DNA of 64,000 nucleotides from Mycobacterium yunnanensis (lineage in GTDB: Bacteria > Actinomycetota > Actinomycetes > Mycobacteriales > Mycobacteriaceae): contig NZ_JACKVK010000011.1 of NCBI RefSeq assembly GCF_025823185.1, positions 496,615 through 560,614 of the forward strand. The letters run 5' to 3'. Positions 42,517 to 50,661 of this stretch are shown piece by piece; position 1 is the stretch's first letter; each line of letters begins with the position of its first letter. Both the position numbers and the translations under genes were made by a program. A model generated the notes under the pieces. The model saw nothing but the letters and a program-made list of their open reading frames with translations. It was not told where the DNA came from and searched no databases.

Positions 42517-43179
42517 ATGAGTGAGAGCAACGACACGGTTCTGACCGAACGTCAGCGCACCATCCTGGAAGTCATCCGCACGTCGGTGACGACCCGTGGA
42601 TATCCGCCAAGCATCCGCGAGATCGGTGACGCCGTCGGGTTGACCTCGACGTCATCGGTCGCCCACCAACTCCGCACGCTGGAGCGCAAGGGCTACCTAC
42701 GGCGCGACGCGAACCGGCCCCGTGCCGTCGACGTCCGTGCGGTCGACGATCCGTCGCGTCAGCCCGCCGTCACCACCGACGTCGCCGGCTCCGACGCCTT
42801 GCCCGTGCCCACGTTCGTGCCCGTCCTCGGCCGCATCGCCGCCGGCGGACCGATTCTGGCCGAGGAGGCCGTCGAGGACGTGTTCCCGCTGCCACGCGAA
42901 CTCGTCGGCGAGGGCTCGCTGTTCCTGCTCAAGGTGGTCGGCGAGTCGATGGTCGACGCCGCGATCTGCGACGGCGACTGGGTCGTGATCCGGCAGCAGA
43001 ACGTGGCCGACAACGGTGACATCGTCGCGGCGATGATCGACGGCGAGGCCACGGTGAAGACGTTCAAGCGCACTGCGGGTCAGGTGTGGCTGATGCCGCA
43101 CAACCCCGCGTTCGATCCCATTCCCGGCAACGACGCGGCCATCCTCGGCAAGGTCGTCACCGTGATTCGCAAGGTCTAG
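42517..43179 (+). CDS. lexA: SOS repressor LexA
   Basis: A 220-residue repressor-protease. The winged helix (TERQRTILEVIRTSVTTRGYPPSIREIGDAVGLTSTSSVAHQL) spans residues 10-52, followed by a flexible linker. The self-cleavage site is Ala109-Gly110 in GRIAAGGP, and the catalytic dyad is Ser144 (VGESMVDA) and Lys181 (ATVKTFKR). RecA filaments trigger cleavage. The ATG at 42517 (MSESNDTV) was chosen because the predicted transcription start coincides with it; an in-frame start at 42481 overlaps the operator. It converges with the LGFP gene 7 nt away. Confidence 0.97.
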   Translation: MSESNDTVLTERQRTILEVIRTSVTTRGYPPSIREIGDAVGLTSTSSVAHQLRTLERKGYLRRDANRPRAVDVRAVDDPSRQPAVTTDVAGSDALPVPTFVPVLGRIAAGGPILAEEAVEDVFPLPRELVGEGSLFLLKVVGESMVDAAICDGDWVVIRQQNVADNGDIVAAMIDGEATVKTFKRTAGQVWLMPHNPAFDPIPGNDAAILGKVVTVIRKV

Positions 43180-43186
43180 CCCGCCG

Positions 43187-45259
43187 CTACCCCTTGGCGA
43201 AGCCGTTCGTCAGCGCGAACTCCTCACTGGCGAACCAGATTTCGGGCTGGACGTCGTCGTAGCCACCGCTATCCGGCGTCCAGTAGAGCCCGGACTTGGT
43301 GTCGGCCTTGATCGGGTATCCGGACGGGGCGACGCGGTCGCCGCGCGCAATTCGCAACGACGGCTCCGCCACCAGCGGCTCCTCCACGTGAATTGCGGCG
43401 TGCCGGCCGCTGGGCGGCCCACTGTCGAATTCTGGTTCGGGCTCGGCGACGGGATCCTCGACCACTGGGTCGTCGGTGGCGGTGGCCCCCAACGCGCCGA
43501 CGGGCGCGGGCACCGCGAGGGGCTCGGGCTCTGCGGCGGGCTCCGAGACCACGACGGGCTCGGCAGTGGTGACGGATTCCGGCTCGTCCAGGTCCGAGAA
43601 CCACGGCGCCTCGGGCCCGTCGTCGACGGTGCGGACGATCGGCGTGGGGGCGGTCTCGATCGCGTCCTGATCGGCGGACAGATCGGCGACGAACCCGTCA
43701 TGGGTGTCGCCGTCGGGCGTCGGTGTGCGGCGGTCGGCGTGCTCGTCGGAAGGCGTCGCCCACGTGCTGTGTGGTTCGTCGGAGTCGACGCCACGCGCGC
43801 CCACCGCGATGGGCCCGGAGTGGTCGTCCGGGTAGTCGCCCTCGTACTCGTCGTCGCGGTACTCGTCGTCATAGTCGTCGTCGTACTCGTCGCGCGGCGA
43901 ACGATCGCGGCGGCGACGGTTCAACAGCACGGCCGCTCCCACCACGCCGATGAGAATCAGGACCGGCACGATTCCCAACAGCCACCAGACGTTGGGGCGA
44001 AACCACGACGAGTCGCCGTCGGAGCTCGCCGCCGGGGCCGACGCCTCCGCGGATGCGGCACCGGGCACCTCGAGCCCCTTCAGCGCAGACTGCAGACTTG
44101 CCGGCTCGGTGGTGAACTCGTTGTTCTTCCGGTTCCACGAGATGGCACCGCCACTGAACTTCTGGGTCACGACGTCCCCGTCGACGGCCTGGTCGGCCGT
44201 CGGTGCACCCAGCTGCCCGGTTGCGCCACCGAGCTTGGTCCATGCCGCGTTCATCGCCCCGCGCACGATCACGGCGCCGAAGTCGGGGGTCCAGAAGATG
44301 ACCGGCTCGTCGTCGGCCGCGAAACGGGCGACCTTGCTCATCGGCGCCAGCCCACCGTCGGTTTCGTCACCGGTGGGCAGGCCGAGGTCGCCCTGGGGCC
44401 CGCCGACGCTCTGGTACTTCGCGAGTACCTGCCCGGTCAGGACGTTGGCGCCCGTGGCCGGGCTGTAGAAGATCGCGCCGCCGGCGTAGTTCTGGCCGGC
44501 GCCGTCGGATCCGATGGCGTACTGCCCGCCGTCCGGCGCGCCCAGCGGGCCCAACGCCCCACCCGCGGCGCGCCGCGCCGCGGCGATGGCGGTCGTCGCG
44601 TCACCGGGGACCTCGAGGCCGGCGAGCTGGTCTGCCAGTTCCGGCGGCGTCGTCGTGAACGCCTTCGTCGTGCGGTTCCAGGTGATCTGGCCACCGGTGA
44701 AGGTCTGGCTGACGACGTCGCCGTCGAACTTCTCGTCGTCGGTGGGCACGCCCAGCACGCCCGCCGAGCCGCCCAGCTTGTCCCAGGCGGCGTTGACGGC
44801 GCCCCGCACCACGTGGGCGCCGGTGTCGGGCGTCCAGAAGATCACCGGCCGGTCGGCCGCACTGAAGGTCGTGTTGCGGCTGCCGGGAGCCTTGCCGTCA
44901 CCCTCGTCGATGGTCGGAAAGCCGAGGTCACCGTCGGCGGGACCACCAAGGGCCTGGTATTCGTCGAGGATCGCGCCCGCCATCGCATGCGCGCCGGTCT
45001 CGGGTGTGAAGAAGATCTTGCCGCCGGCGAAGTTCTGGCCGAACCCGGCCCCCGCAGGGTAGACGCCACCGTCCTTGATGCCGAGGGGTCCGCCTGCGCC
45101 GCCGCCGGCGTCCCAGGCCTGGGTGATGGCGGCGTCGGCGTCCTCCTGGGGCGTGGCCGCCGCGAGGGGTGCGACGAGCAGCACGGCACCCATGACCGCG
45201 ACGACGGCGACGCTCAAGCGCCCCATCGTCTTGCCGAGCCGGGTTCCAAGCCCCGTCAT
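43187..45259 (-). CDS. LGFP-repeat cell-envelope protein with transmembrane helix and acidic tail
   Basis: A 690-residue protein. A signal sequence (about residues 10-36, MGRLSVAVVAVMGAVLLVAPLAAA) is followed by two blocks of LGFP-like repeats (GPLGIKDGG, GDLGFPTIDE, GVLGVPTDDE, GPLGAPDGG, GDLGLPTGDE, GQLGAPTAD) with the FTPETGAHAM/FWTPDFGAVIV strands. A transmembrane helix lies near 395-415. A long acidic, Pro-rich, probably cytosolic region follows, ending in a compact segment with SGLYWTPDSGGYDD. LGFP repeats are thought to bind the cell wall. Rv2721c position. GGGGAGG precedes the ATG. Confidence 0.85.
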   Translation of the reverse strand: MTGLGTRLGKTMGRLSVAVVAVMGAVLLVAPLAAATPQEDADAAITQAWDAGGGAGGPLGIKDGGVYPAGAGFGQNFAGGKIFFTPETGAHAMAGAILDEYQALGGPADGDLGFPTIDEGDGKAPGSRNTTFSAADRPVIFWTPDTGAHVVRGAVNAAWDKLGGSAGVLGVPTDDEKFDGDVVSQTFTGGQITWNRTTKAFTTTPPELADQLAGLEVPGDATTAIAAARRAAGGALGPLGAPDGGQYAIGSDGAGQNYAGGAIFYSPATGANVLTGQVLAKYQSVGGPQGDLGLPTGDETDGGLAPMSKVARFAADDEPVIFWTPDFGAVIVRGAMNAAWTKLGGATGQLGAPTADQAVDGDVVTQKFSGGAISWNRKNNEFTTEPASLQSALKGLEVPGAASAEASAPAASSDGDSSWFRPNVWWLLGIVPVLILIGVVGAAVLLNRRRRDRSPRDEYDDDYDDEYRDDEYEGDYPDDHSGPIAVGARGVDSDEPHSTWATPSDEHADRRTPTPDGDTHDGFVADLSADQDAIETAPTPIVRTVDDGPEAPWFSDLDEPESVTTAEPVVVSEPAAEPEPLAVPAPVGALGATATDDPVVEDPVAEPEPEFDSGPPSGRHAAIHVEEPLVAEPSLRIARGDRVAPSGYPIKADTKSGLYWTPDSGGYDDVQPEIWFASEEFALTNGFAKG

Positions 45260-45408
45260 GCGTGTCCTCCCCAACGAGTTCCGCCGGACTCCCACGAGTC
45301 TTGCGTGCGTCAACTTTGCGTCAGTCGACGTCCATCTTGAGGGATATCCAACCCGTCGGGGCATGTGTCGCGCCAACGGGAGGGCCCAACACGGTGCGCG
45401 TGAGCGTG

Positions 45409-46569
45409 CTAGACGCCCAAGCTGCGGCCGATGATCTCCTTCATGATCTCGGTGGTGCCGCCGTAGATCGTCTGGATGCGAGCGTCGAGGAAAGCCCGGG
45501 CGACGGGGTATTCGCGCATGTAGCCGTAACCCCCGTGCAGCTGCAGGCAGCGGTCGTTGAGCTTGACCTGGGCCTCGGTGGCGTACCACTTGGCCATGGC
45601 GGCCTGCTCGACGGTCAACTTCTCCTCGAGGTGCAGTTCGACGAACTCGTCGACCATCATGCGGACGACGGTGGCCTCGGTGGCCAGCTCCGCGAGCAGG
45701 AACCTGCTGTTCTGAAAGCTCCCGATCGGCTTGCCGAACGCCTTGCGGTCCTTGGCGTATTGCAGCGTCTGCTCGAGAACGGCCTCCATGCCCGCGGCGG
45801 CCATGACGGCGATGCTGATGCGTTCCTGAGGGAGGTTCTGCATCAGGTAGACGAAGCCCGAGCCCTCCTCGCCCAGCAGGTTCTCGGCGGGCACGTGGAC
45901 GTCGGTGAACGACAGCTCCGCGGTGTCCTGCGCCTCGAGGCCGATCTTGTCGAGGTGGCGTCCGCGTTCGAACCCTGCCATCCCCCGCTCGACGACGAGC
46001 AGCGAGAAGCCCAGCGCACCCTTGTCGGGGTCGGTGCAGGCCACGACGACGACCAGATCGGCGTTGATGCCGTTGGTGATGAACGTCTTGGAGCCGTTGA
46101 GCACCCAGCTGCCGTCCTCCTGCTTGACCGCCCGGGTCTTGATGCCCTGCAGGTCGCTGCCGGTGCCCGGCTCGGTCATGGCGATCGCGGTGATGTAGTC
46201 ACCCGAACAGAAGCCGGGCAGCCAGCGCTGCTTCTGCTCCTCGGTGGTCAAGCGCAGGAAGTAGGGCGCCATGACGTCGTTCTGTAGGGGAAAGCCCAGT
46301 CCGCTGAAGCGGCTGGCCGAGGTCTCCTCGGTGACGATGACGTTGTAGCGGAAGTCGTCGTTGCCGCCGCCGCCGTACTCCTCGGGGACGGCCATGCCGA
46401 GGAAGCCCTGCTTGCCCGCCTCCAGCCACACCTGCCGGTCGACGATCTTGTTCTTCTCCCACTCGTCGTGGAACGGCGCGACGTGCCGCTCCAGGAACGC
46501 GCGGTAGGACTCGCGGAACATGTCGTGCTCCGGCTCGAACATCGTGCGGTCGTACTTGACGGCGCCCAT
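45409..46569 (-). CDS. fadE20: Acyl-CoA dehydrogenase FadE20
   Basis: A 386-residue flavoenzyme catalysing alpha,beta-dehydrogenation of an acyl-CoA. ITAIAMTEPGTGSDLQGIKT is the acyl-CoA dehydrogenase signature, QDTAELSFTDVHVPAENLLGEEGSGF follows, and the C-terminal signature is QLHGGYGYMREYPVARAFLDARIQTIYGGTTEIMKEIIGR. The Glu in the last segment region and Gly-rich loop fit short/medium-chain or isovaleryl-type enzymes, but the substrate is not predictable. GGAGG precedes the ATG. A palindrome lies upstream in the promoter. Confidence 0.92.
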   Translation of the reverse strand: MGAVKYDRTMFEPEHDMFRESYRAFLERHVAPFHDEWEKNKIVDRQVWLEAGKQGFLGMAVPEEYGGGGNDDFRYNVIVTEETSASRFSGLGFPLQNDVMAPYFLRLTTEEQKQRWLPGFCSGDYITAIAMTEPGTGSDLQGIKTRAVKQEDGSWVLNGSKTFITNGINADLVVVVACTDPDKGALGFSLLVVERGMAGFERGRHLDKIGLEAQDTAELSFTDVHVPAENLLGEEGSGFVYLMQNLPQERISIAVMAAAGMEAVLEQTLQYAKDRKAFGKPIGSFQNSRFLLAELATEATVVRMMVDEFVELHLEEKLTVEQAAMAKWYATEAQVKLNDRCLQLHGGYGYMREYPVARAFLDARIQTIYGGTTEIMKEIIGRSLGV

Positions 46570-46617
46570 GGCCGACCTCCGTAAGGGGTGAGGGGTGCGT
46601 GAGTGAGTGGCACCGAC

Positions 46618-46623
46618 GATATA
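46618..46623 (-). promoter_or_regulatory. Candidate -10 element (TATATC) of fadE20
   Basis: On the minus strand TATATC lies about 48 nt upstream of the fadE20 ATG, immediately downstream of the CCAACC...GGTTGG palindrome. The -35 is not clear. Confidence 0.4.
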
Positions 46624-46627
46624 CCAC

Positions 46628-46643
46628 CCAACCGGATGGTTGG
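46628..46643. promoter_or_regulatory. Candidate TetR-type operator between fadE20 and bisC
   Basis: CCAACC-GGAT-GGTTGG is a 16-bp palindrome with perfect 6-bp arms in the 140-bp divergent gap. It falls in the -35/-10 spacer region of the predicted fadE20 promoter. Its form resembles operators of TetR-family repressors of acyl-CoA metabolism; the regulator is not in this window. Confidence 0.45.
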
Positions 46644-46696
46644 CGGACCGCGACCGTGGCGAATCGGTGACCGTCCACCGACGGGGCGCCGCACCC

Positions 46697-46702
46697 TAGG
46701 AT
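46697..46702 (+). promoter_or_regulatory. Candidate -10 element (TAGGAT) for leaderless bisC
   Basis: TAGGAT ends 7 nt before the ATG at 46710 and no ribosome site is present, predicting a leaderless transcript for the molybdoenzyme gene. Confidence 0.45.
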
Positions 46703-46709
46703 CGGCCTG

Positions 46710-49025
46710 ATGGCGAACCCTTCGACGTCACTGACCCATTGGGGTGCGTTCACCGCCGACGTCCGCGACGGCGACATCGCCTCGGTCCAACCGTTCGCCG
46801 CCGACGCCGACCCCTCTCCCCTGCTCGGCAATCTCGCGGGCTCGATACGGCATTCGTCGCGGGTGCAATCACCCTCGATCCGACGCGGATGGCTCGAAGA
46901 CGGCCCCGGGCCGACCACCCGGCGCGGGTCCGACGAGTTCGTCGCCGTGTCCTGGGACGAACTCACCGAACTGCTCGCCGACGAGCTCCGTCGCATCGTC
47001 GACTCCCACGGCAACGAGGCGATCTACGGCGGGTCCTACGGTTGGGCCAGCGCCGGACGCTTCCACCACGCCCAGAGTCAGGTGCACCGGTTCCTGAAGA
47101 TGCTTGGCGGATACACCTTTTCGCGCCACTCCTACAGCCTGGGCGCGACCGGCGTGATCATGCCGCGCGTCGTCGGGACCCACGACGACCTCTTCCAGCG
47201 CTCCACGTCCTGGGACGTCGTCGCCGAGCACACCGAGCTGATCGTGGCCTTCGGCGGAATCGGGGTCAAGAACGCGGCCGTCAACTCCGGCGGCACCACC
47301 GAACACCCGACACGCCATGGGCTGCAACGGGTTCGAGAGCGTGGCGGCCAGATCGTGTCGGTGAGCCCGCTGCGCGACGACACCACCGGCGACTCCGAAT
47401 GGCTGGCACCCGTACCCGGCACGGACGTGGCGATCATGCTGGGCCTGGCCTATGTACTGGCCACCGAGGGTCTCGCCGACCGCGACTTCCTCGACCGCTA
47501 CAGCACGGGCTACCCGCGCTTCGAGCGGTATCTACTGGGCCTCGACGACGGGGTGGCCAAGTCACCGGGGTGGGCGGCCCAGATCAGCGACCTGCCCGCC
47601 GAGACGCTGGTGGCCCTGGCCCGTCGGATGGCCGCCGCGCGCACGCTGGTGACGGTCAGCTGGTCGCTGCAGCGGGTGCGCCACGGCGAGCAGGCCCCGT
47701 GGATGGGGCTGACGCTGGCTGCGATGTTGGGCCAAATAGGCGTTCCCGGTGGCGGATTCGGCCACGGGTACGGGTCGCAGAACGAGGTCGGGATGGCGCC
47801 GCTGCGCTGCCGATTGCCCACGCTGCCACAGGGACTCAATCCCGTGTCGACGTTCATCCCGGTGGCCGCGGTCAGTGACATGCTGCTGCATCCCGGAGAG
47901 GACTTCGACTACAACGGTCGCCGTCTCACCTACCCCGACGTCAAGTGCGTCTACTGGGCTGGCGGCAACCCGTTCCATCACCACCAGAATTTGCCGCGGC
48001 TGCGGCGCGCGCTCGGGCGGGTCGACACCGTCGTCGTGCACGATCCGTACTGGACCGCGATGGCCAAGCATGCCGACGTCGTCGTGCCCTCGACGACGCC
48101 GTTCGAACGCGACGACTACTCCGGGTCGCGCAACGACCCGCGCCTGATGGCGATGCCGGCGCTGGCCGAGCCGTACGCCCAGTCCCGCGACGACTACGCG
48201 ACGTTTTCGGCGATGGCCGACCGACTCGGCTTCGGCGACGAGTTCACCGAGGGTCGCACGGCCCGAGAGTGGCTGGTGCACCTGTACGAGACGTGGTCGG
48301 CCCAGCTCGACTTCGAGGTACCCGGCTTCGAGGAGTTCTGGGCCGCGGGGCACGTCGTACTGCCGACCGAGGACGGCCTGTCACTGCTGGCCGACTTCCG
48401 GGCCGACCCGGTCGCCCACCGCCTCGGCACGCCCAGCGGGCGCATCGAGATCTTCTCCGCCGCGATCGACGGTTTCGGGTACGACGACTGCGCGGGTCAT
48501 CCCACGTGGTTCGAACCCGAGGAATGGCTGGGCGGCCCCCGCGCGCAGGCCTATCCACTGCACCTGCTGGCCAATCAGCCGGCGACGCGGTTGCACGGTC
48601 AGCTCGACGGCGGGAAGACGAGCGTGGACTCGAAGATCCATGGGCGCGAACCAATTCGCCTGCATCCCGAGGATGCCGGTACACGGGGCGTGGCGGCTGG
48701 TGAGGTGGTGCGGGTGTTCAACGACCGCGGCTCGTGTCTTGCCGGGGTCGTCGTCGACGACGACCTGCGTCCCGGGGTGGTGCAACTGTCGACCGGTGCG
48801 TGGTACGACCCGCAGGACCCGGCCGACCCCGACGCGATGTGCGTGCACGGCAACCCCAACGTCCTCACCGCGGATGTCGGCACGTCGTCGTTGGCCAAGG
48901 GCTGCACCGGCGCTCACGTCTTGGTGGAGGTGGAGCGGTTCGACGGCCCGTTGCCACCGGTGCGGGCGCATCAGCCGCCGACGATCCTCGGGCGACCAGA
49001 AGGCCGCCCGAGCGTCGCCGACTAG
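46710..49025 (+). CDS. bisC: Molybdopterin-dependent reductase, BisC/TorA type
   Basis: A 771-residue enzyme of the DMSO reductase family. The N-terminus has neither a Tat signal nor the Cys cluster for a [4Fe-4S] centre, so it should be cytosolic and of the BisC/TorA/DorA subgroup. The Mo ligand is expected to be Ser109 in YGGSYGWASAGRFHHA. VKCVYWAGGNPFHHHQNL, HDPYWTAMAKHADVVVPSTTPFERDD and a C-terminal molydopterin-dinucleotide-binding domain with QLSTGAWYDP complete it. Likely substrates are biotin sulfoxide or methionine sulfoxide. The stop overlaps the DEAD-box gene by 4 nt. Confidence 0.86.
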   Translation: MANPSTSLTHWGAFTADVRDGDIASVQPFAADADPSPLLGNLAGSIRHSSRVQSPSIRRGWLEDGPGPTTRRGSDEFVAVSWDELTELLADELRRIVDSHGNEAIYGGSYGWASAGRFHHAQSQVHRFLKMLGGYTFSRHSYSLGATGVIMPRVVGTHDDLFQRSTSWDVVAEHTELIVAFGGIGVKNAAVNSGGTTEHPTRHGLQRVRERGGQIVSVSPLRDDTTGDSEWLAPVPGTDVAIMLGLAYVLATEGLADRDFLDRYSTGYPRFERYLLGLDDGVAKSPGWAAQISDLPAETLVALARRMAAARTLVTVSWSLQRVRHGEQAPWMGLTLAAMLGQIGVPGGGFGHGYGSQNEVGMAPLRCRLPTLPQGLNPVSTFIPVAAVSDMLLHPGEDFDYNGRRLTYPDVKCVYWAGGNPFHHHQNLPRLRRALGRVDTVVVHDPYWTAMAKHADVVVPSTTPFERDDYSGSRNDPRLMAMPALAEPYAQSRDDYATFSAMADRLGFGDEFTEGRTAREWLVHLYETWSAQLDFEVPGFEEFWAAGHVVLPTEDGLSLLADFRADPVAHRLGTPSGRIEIFSAAIDGFGYDDCAGHPTWFEPEEWLGGPRAQAYPLHLLANQPATRLHGQLDGGKTSVDSKIHGREPIRLHPEDAGTRGVAAGEVVRVFNDRGSCLAGVVVDDDLRPGVVQLSTGAWYDPQDPADPDAMCVHGNPNVLTADVGTSSLAKGCTGAHVLVEVERFDGPLPPVRAHQPPTILGRPEGRPSVAD

Positions 49026-50386
49026 GAGCTGGTCTGCGCGCGTCCGGAGCCGGACCGCGGACGACGGGGACCGCCGCCGCGACGCCCGTCGCCACCCGGT
49101 CGGCCACCGGAGGCGTTGCCCCGGAACGGAGCCCCGTTGCCGCGCCCCGATCCACCGGTGCGACGGTTGCCGCCACGCGACGTCGGCGGCGTGGCCGGGC
49201 GGACCGGCGGCTCGCGGTGCGGCGCGATCTCGCCGACGAGTTCGAGGACGCTCGCCGAGTCAGCCCGCACCTGCTGCGGCGCCGCGGTGATACCGGCCTT
49301 GCGCAGCAACTGCTGAGTGTCCCTGCGCTGTTCGGGCAGGACGACGGTCACGACGTCACCCGCGCTGCCGGCACGAGCAGTGCGCCCCGAGCGATGCAGG
49401 TAGGCCTTGTGCTCGACCGGCGGGTCGACGTGGACGACCAGTTCGACGTCGTCGACGTGCACACCGCGCGCGGCGATGTCGGTGGCGACGAGCACGCGCG
49501 CGTCACCGGAGCTGAACGCCGCGAGGTTGCGGTCGCGGGCCGGCTGGGACAGGTTGCCGTGCAGGTCCACCGAGGGAACCCCCGCGTCGGTGAGCTGCTT
49601 GGCGAGCTTGCGCGCCTGATGCTTGGTGCGCATGAACAGGATTCGGCGACCGGTGCCCGAGGCGAGAAGGTGCACCAGCTGCGTCTTCTCGGCGGCGCCG
49701 GAGACGTGGTAGACGTGATGCGTCATGGCCACCGGCGGTGCGTCGATCTCGTCGACCGAGTGGGTGACGGGGTTGCGCAGGAAGCGGTTGACGAGCTTGT
49801 CGACGCCGTTGTCCAAGGTGGCCGAGAACAGCAGCCGCTGCCCGCCGGCGGGGGTGGCGGCCAGGATGCGGGTCACGCCGGGCAGGAAGCCGAGGTCGGC
49901 CATGTGGTCGGCCTCGTCAAGCACGGTGATCTGCACCGAGTCCAGCGAGATGAGGCGCTGCTTCATCAGATCTTCGAGGCGCCCGGGGCAGGCGACCACG
50001 ATGTCGACGCCGGCCCGCAGCGCGGACACCTGGCGGCCCTGCGAGACGCCACCGAAGATGGTGGTGACGTTCATGCCCAGCGCGGCGGCGAGCGGCGCGA
50101 TGACGGCGGTGATCTGGGTGGCGAGCTCGCGGGTGGGGGCCAGCACCAGACCGGTCGGCTGCGAGGGACGGCGATGGCTGTCGGCCAGCCGGGACACCAG
50201 CGGGATGCTGAAGGCCAGCGTCTTTCCGCTGCCTGTCTTTCCGCGGCCCAGTACGTCGCGACCGGCGAGCGTGTCGGGCAGCGTGCCCGTCTGAATCGGG
50301 AACGGGCTGGCGATGCCCTGGTCGGCGAGCACGCGACTGACGCGCTGCGGGACGCCGAGGGATTCGAAGGTGGGTTGTGAGGTCAT
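49022..50386 (-). CDS. DEAD-box RNA helicase
   Basis: A 454-residue helicase. The Q motif region is FESLGVPQRVSRVLADQGIASPFPIQ. Motif I is GKTGSGKT, motif Ia APTRELA, motif II DEAD (VLDEADHMADLGF), motif III SAT, and motif VI HRSGRTARAG. The last roughly 75 residues are Arg/Gly-rich (RGGNRRTGGSGRGNG), a probable RNA-binding tail. It resembles RhlE-type proteins of mycobacteria. AAGGAC precedes the ATG. A 275-bp gap upstream suggests a long leader. Confidence 0.93.
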   Translation of the reverse strand: MTSQPTFESLGVPQRVSRVLADQGIASPFPIQTGTLPDTLAGRDVLGRGKTGSGKTLAFSIPLVSRLADSHRRPSQPTGLVLAPTRELATQITAVIAPLAAALGMNVTTIFGGVSQGRQVSALRAGVDIVVACPGRLEDLMKQRLISLDSVQITVLDEADHMADLGFLPGVTRILAATPAGGQRLLFSATLDNGVDKLVNRFLRNPVTHSVDEIDAPPVAMTHHVYHVSGAAEKTQLVHLLASGTGRRILFMRTKHQARKLAKQLTDAGVPSVDLHGNLSQPARDRNLAAFSSGDARVLVATDIAARGVHVDDVELVVHVDPPVEHKAYLHRSGRTARAGSAGDVVTVVLPEQRRDTQQLLRKAGITAAPQQVRADSASVLELVGEIAPHREPPVRPATPPTSRGGNRRTGGSGRGNGAPFRGNASGGRPGGDGRRGGGPRRPRSGSGRAQTSS

Positions 50387-50661
50387 GTGTCCTTCAGTGC
50401 CTTTCGGGCATGGGTGCGGCCGCGTCTGTGCCCCGATGTCGGGTGAATACGTGGCTCGATGGGCGAGATTGCCGGTGGGCAAAATCGATCGCCGCGAGAA
50501 GAGCTAGTGCAATGCACTGATCGCCGACGTGCGATGAGCCACGTCACTGTGGCCGAAGGCACCGGGAAGATCGAGCGTTCCACGACGTGTTGACGGCGCG
50601 AGGCGACACCAACATTGAATCCAACTCTACCGCACGCGACGGCAGAAGCCGCCGTGGCGGC
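50387..50661. other. 275-bp leader region upstream of the DEAD-box helicase
   Basis: The gap between hflX and the helicase holds no convincing ORF. It includes the 13-bp palindrome AGTGCA-A-TGCACT (50506-50518) and a short GC hairpin next to the hflX stop. No clear -35/-10 pair could be picked, so promoter position and leader length are open. Confidence 0.5.
50648..50661 (-). terminator. Short GC hairpin directly after hflX
   Basis: GCCGCC and GGCGGC are separated by 2 nt and abut the hflX stop codon. The stem is short and lacks a U-tract, so termination is uncertain. Confidence 0.3.
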
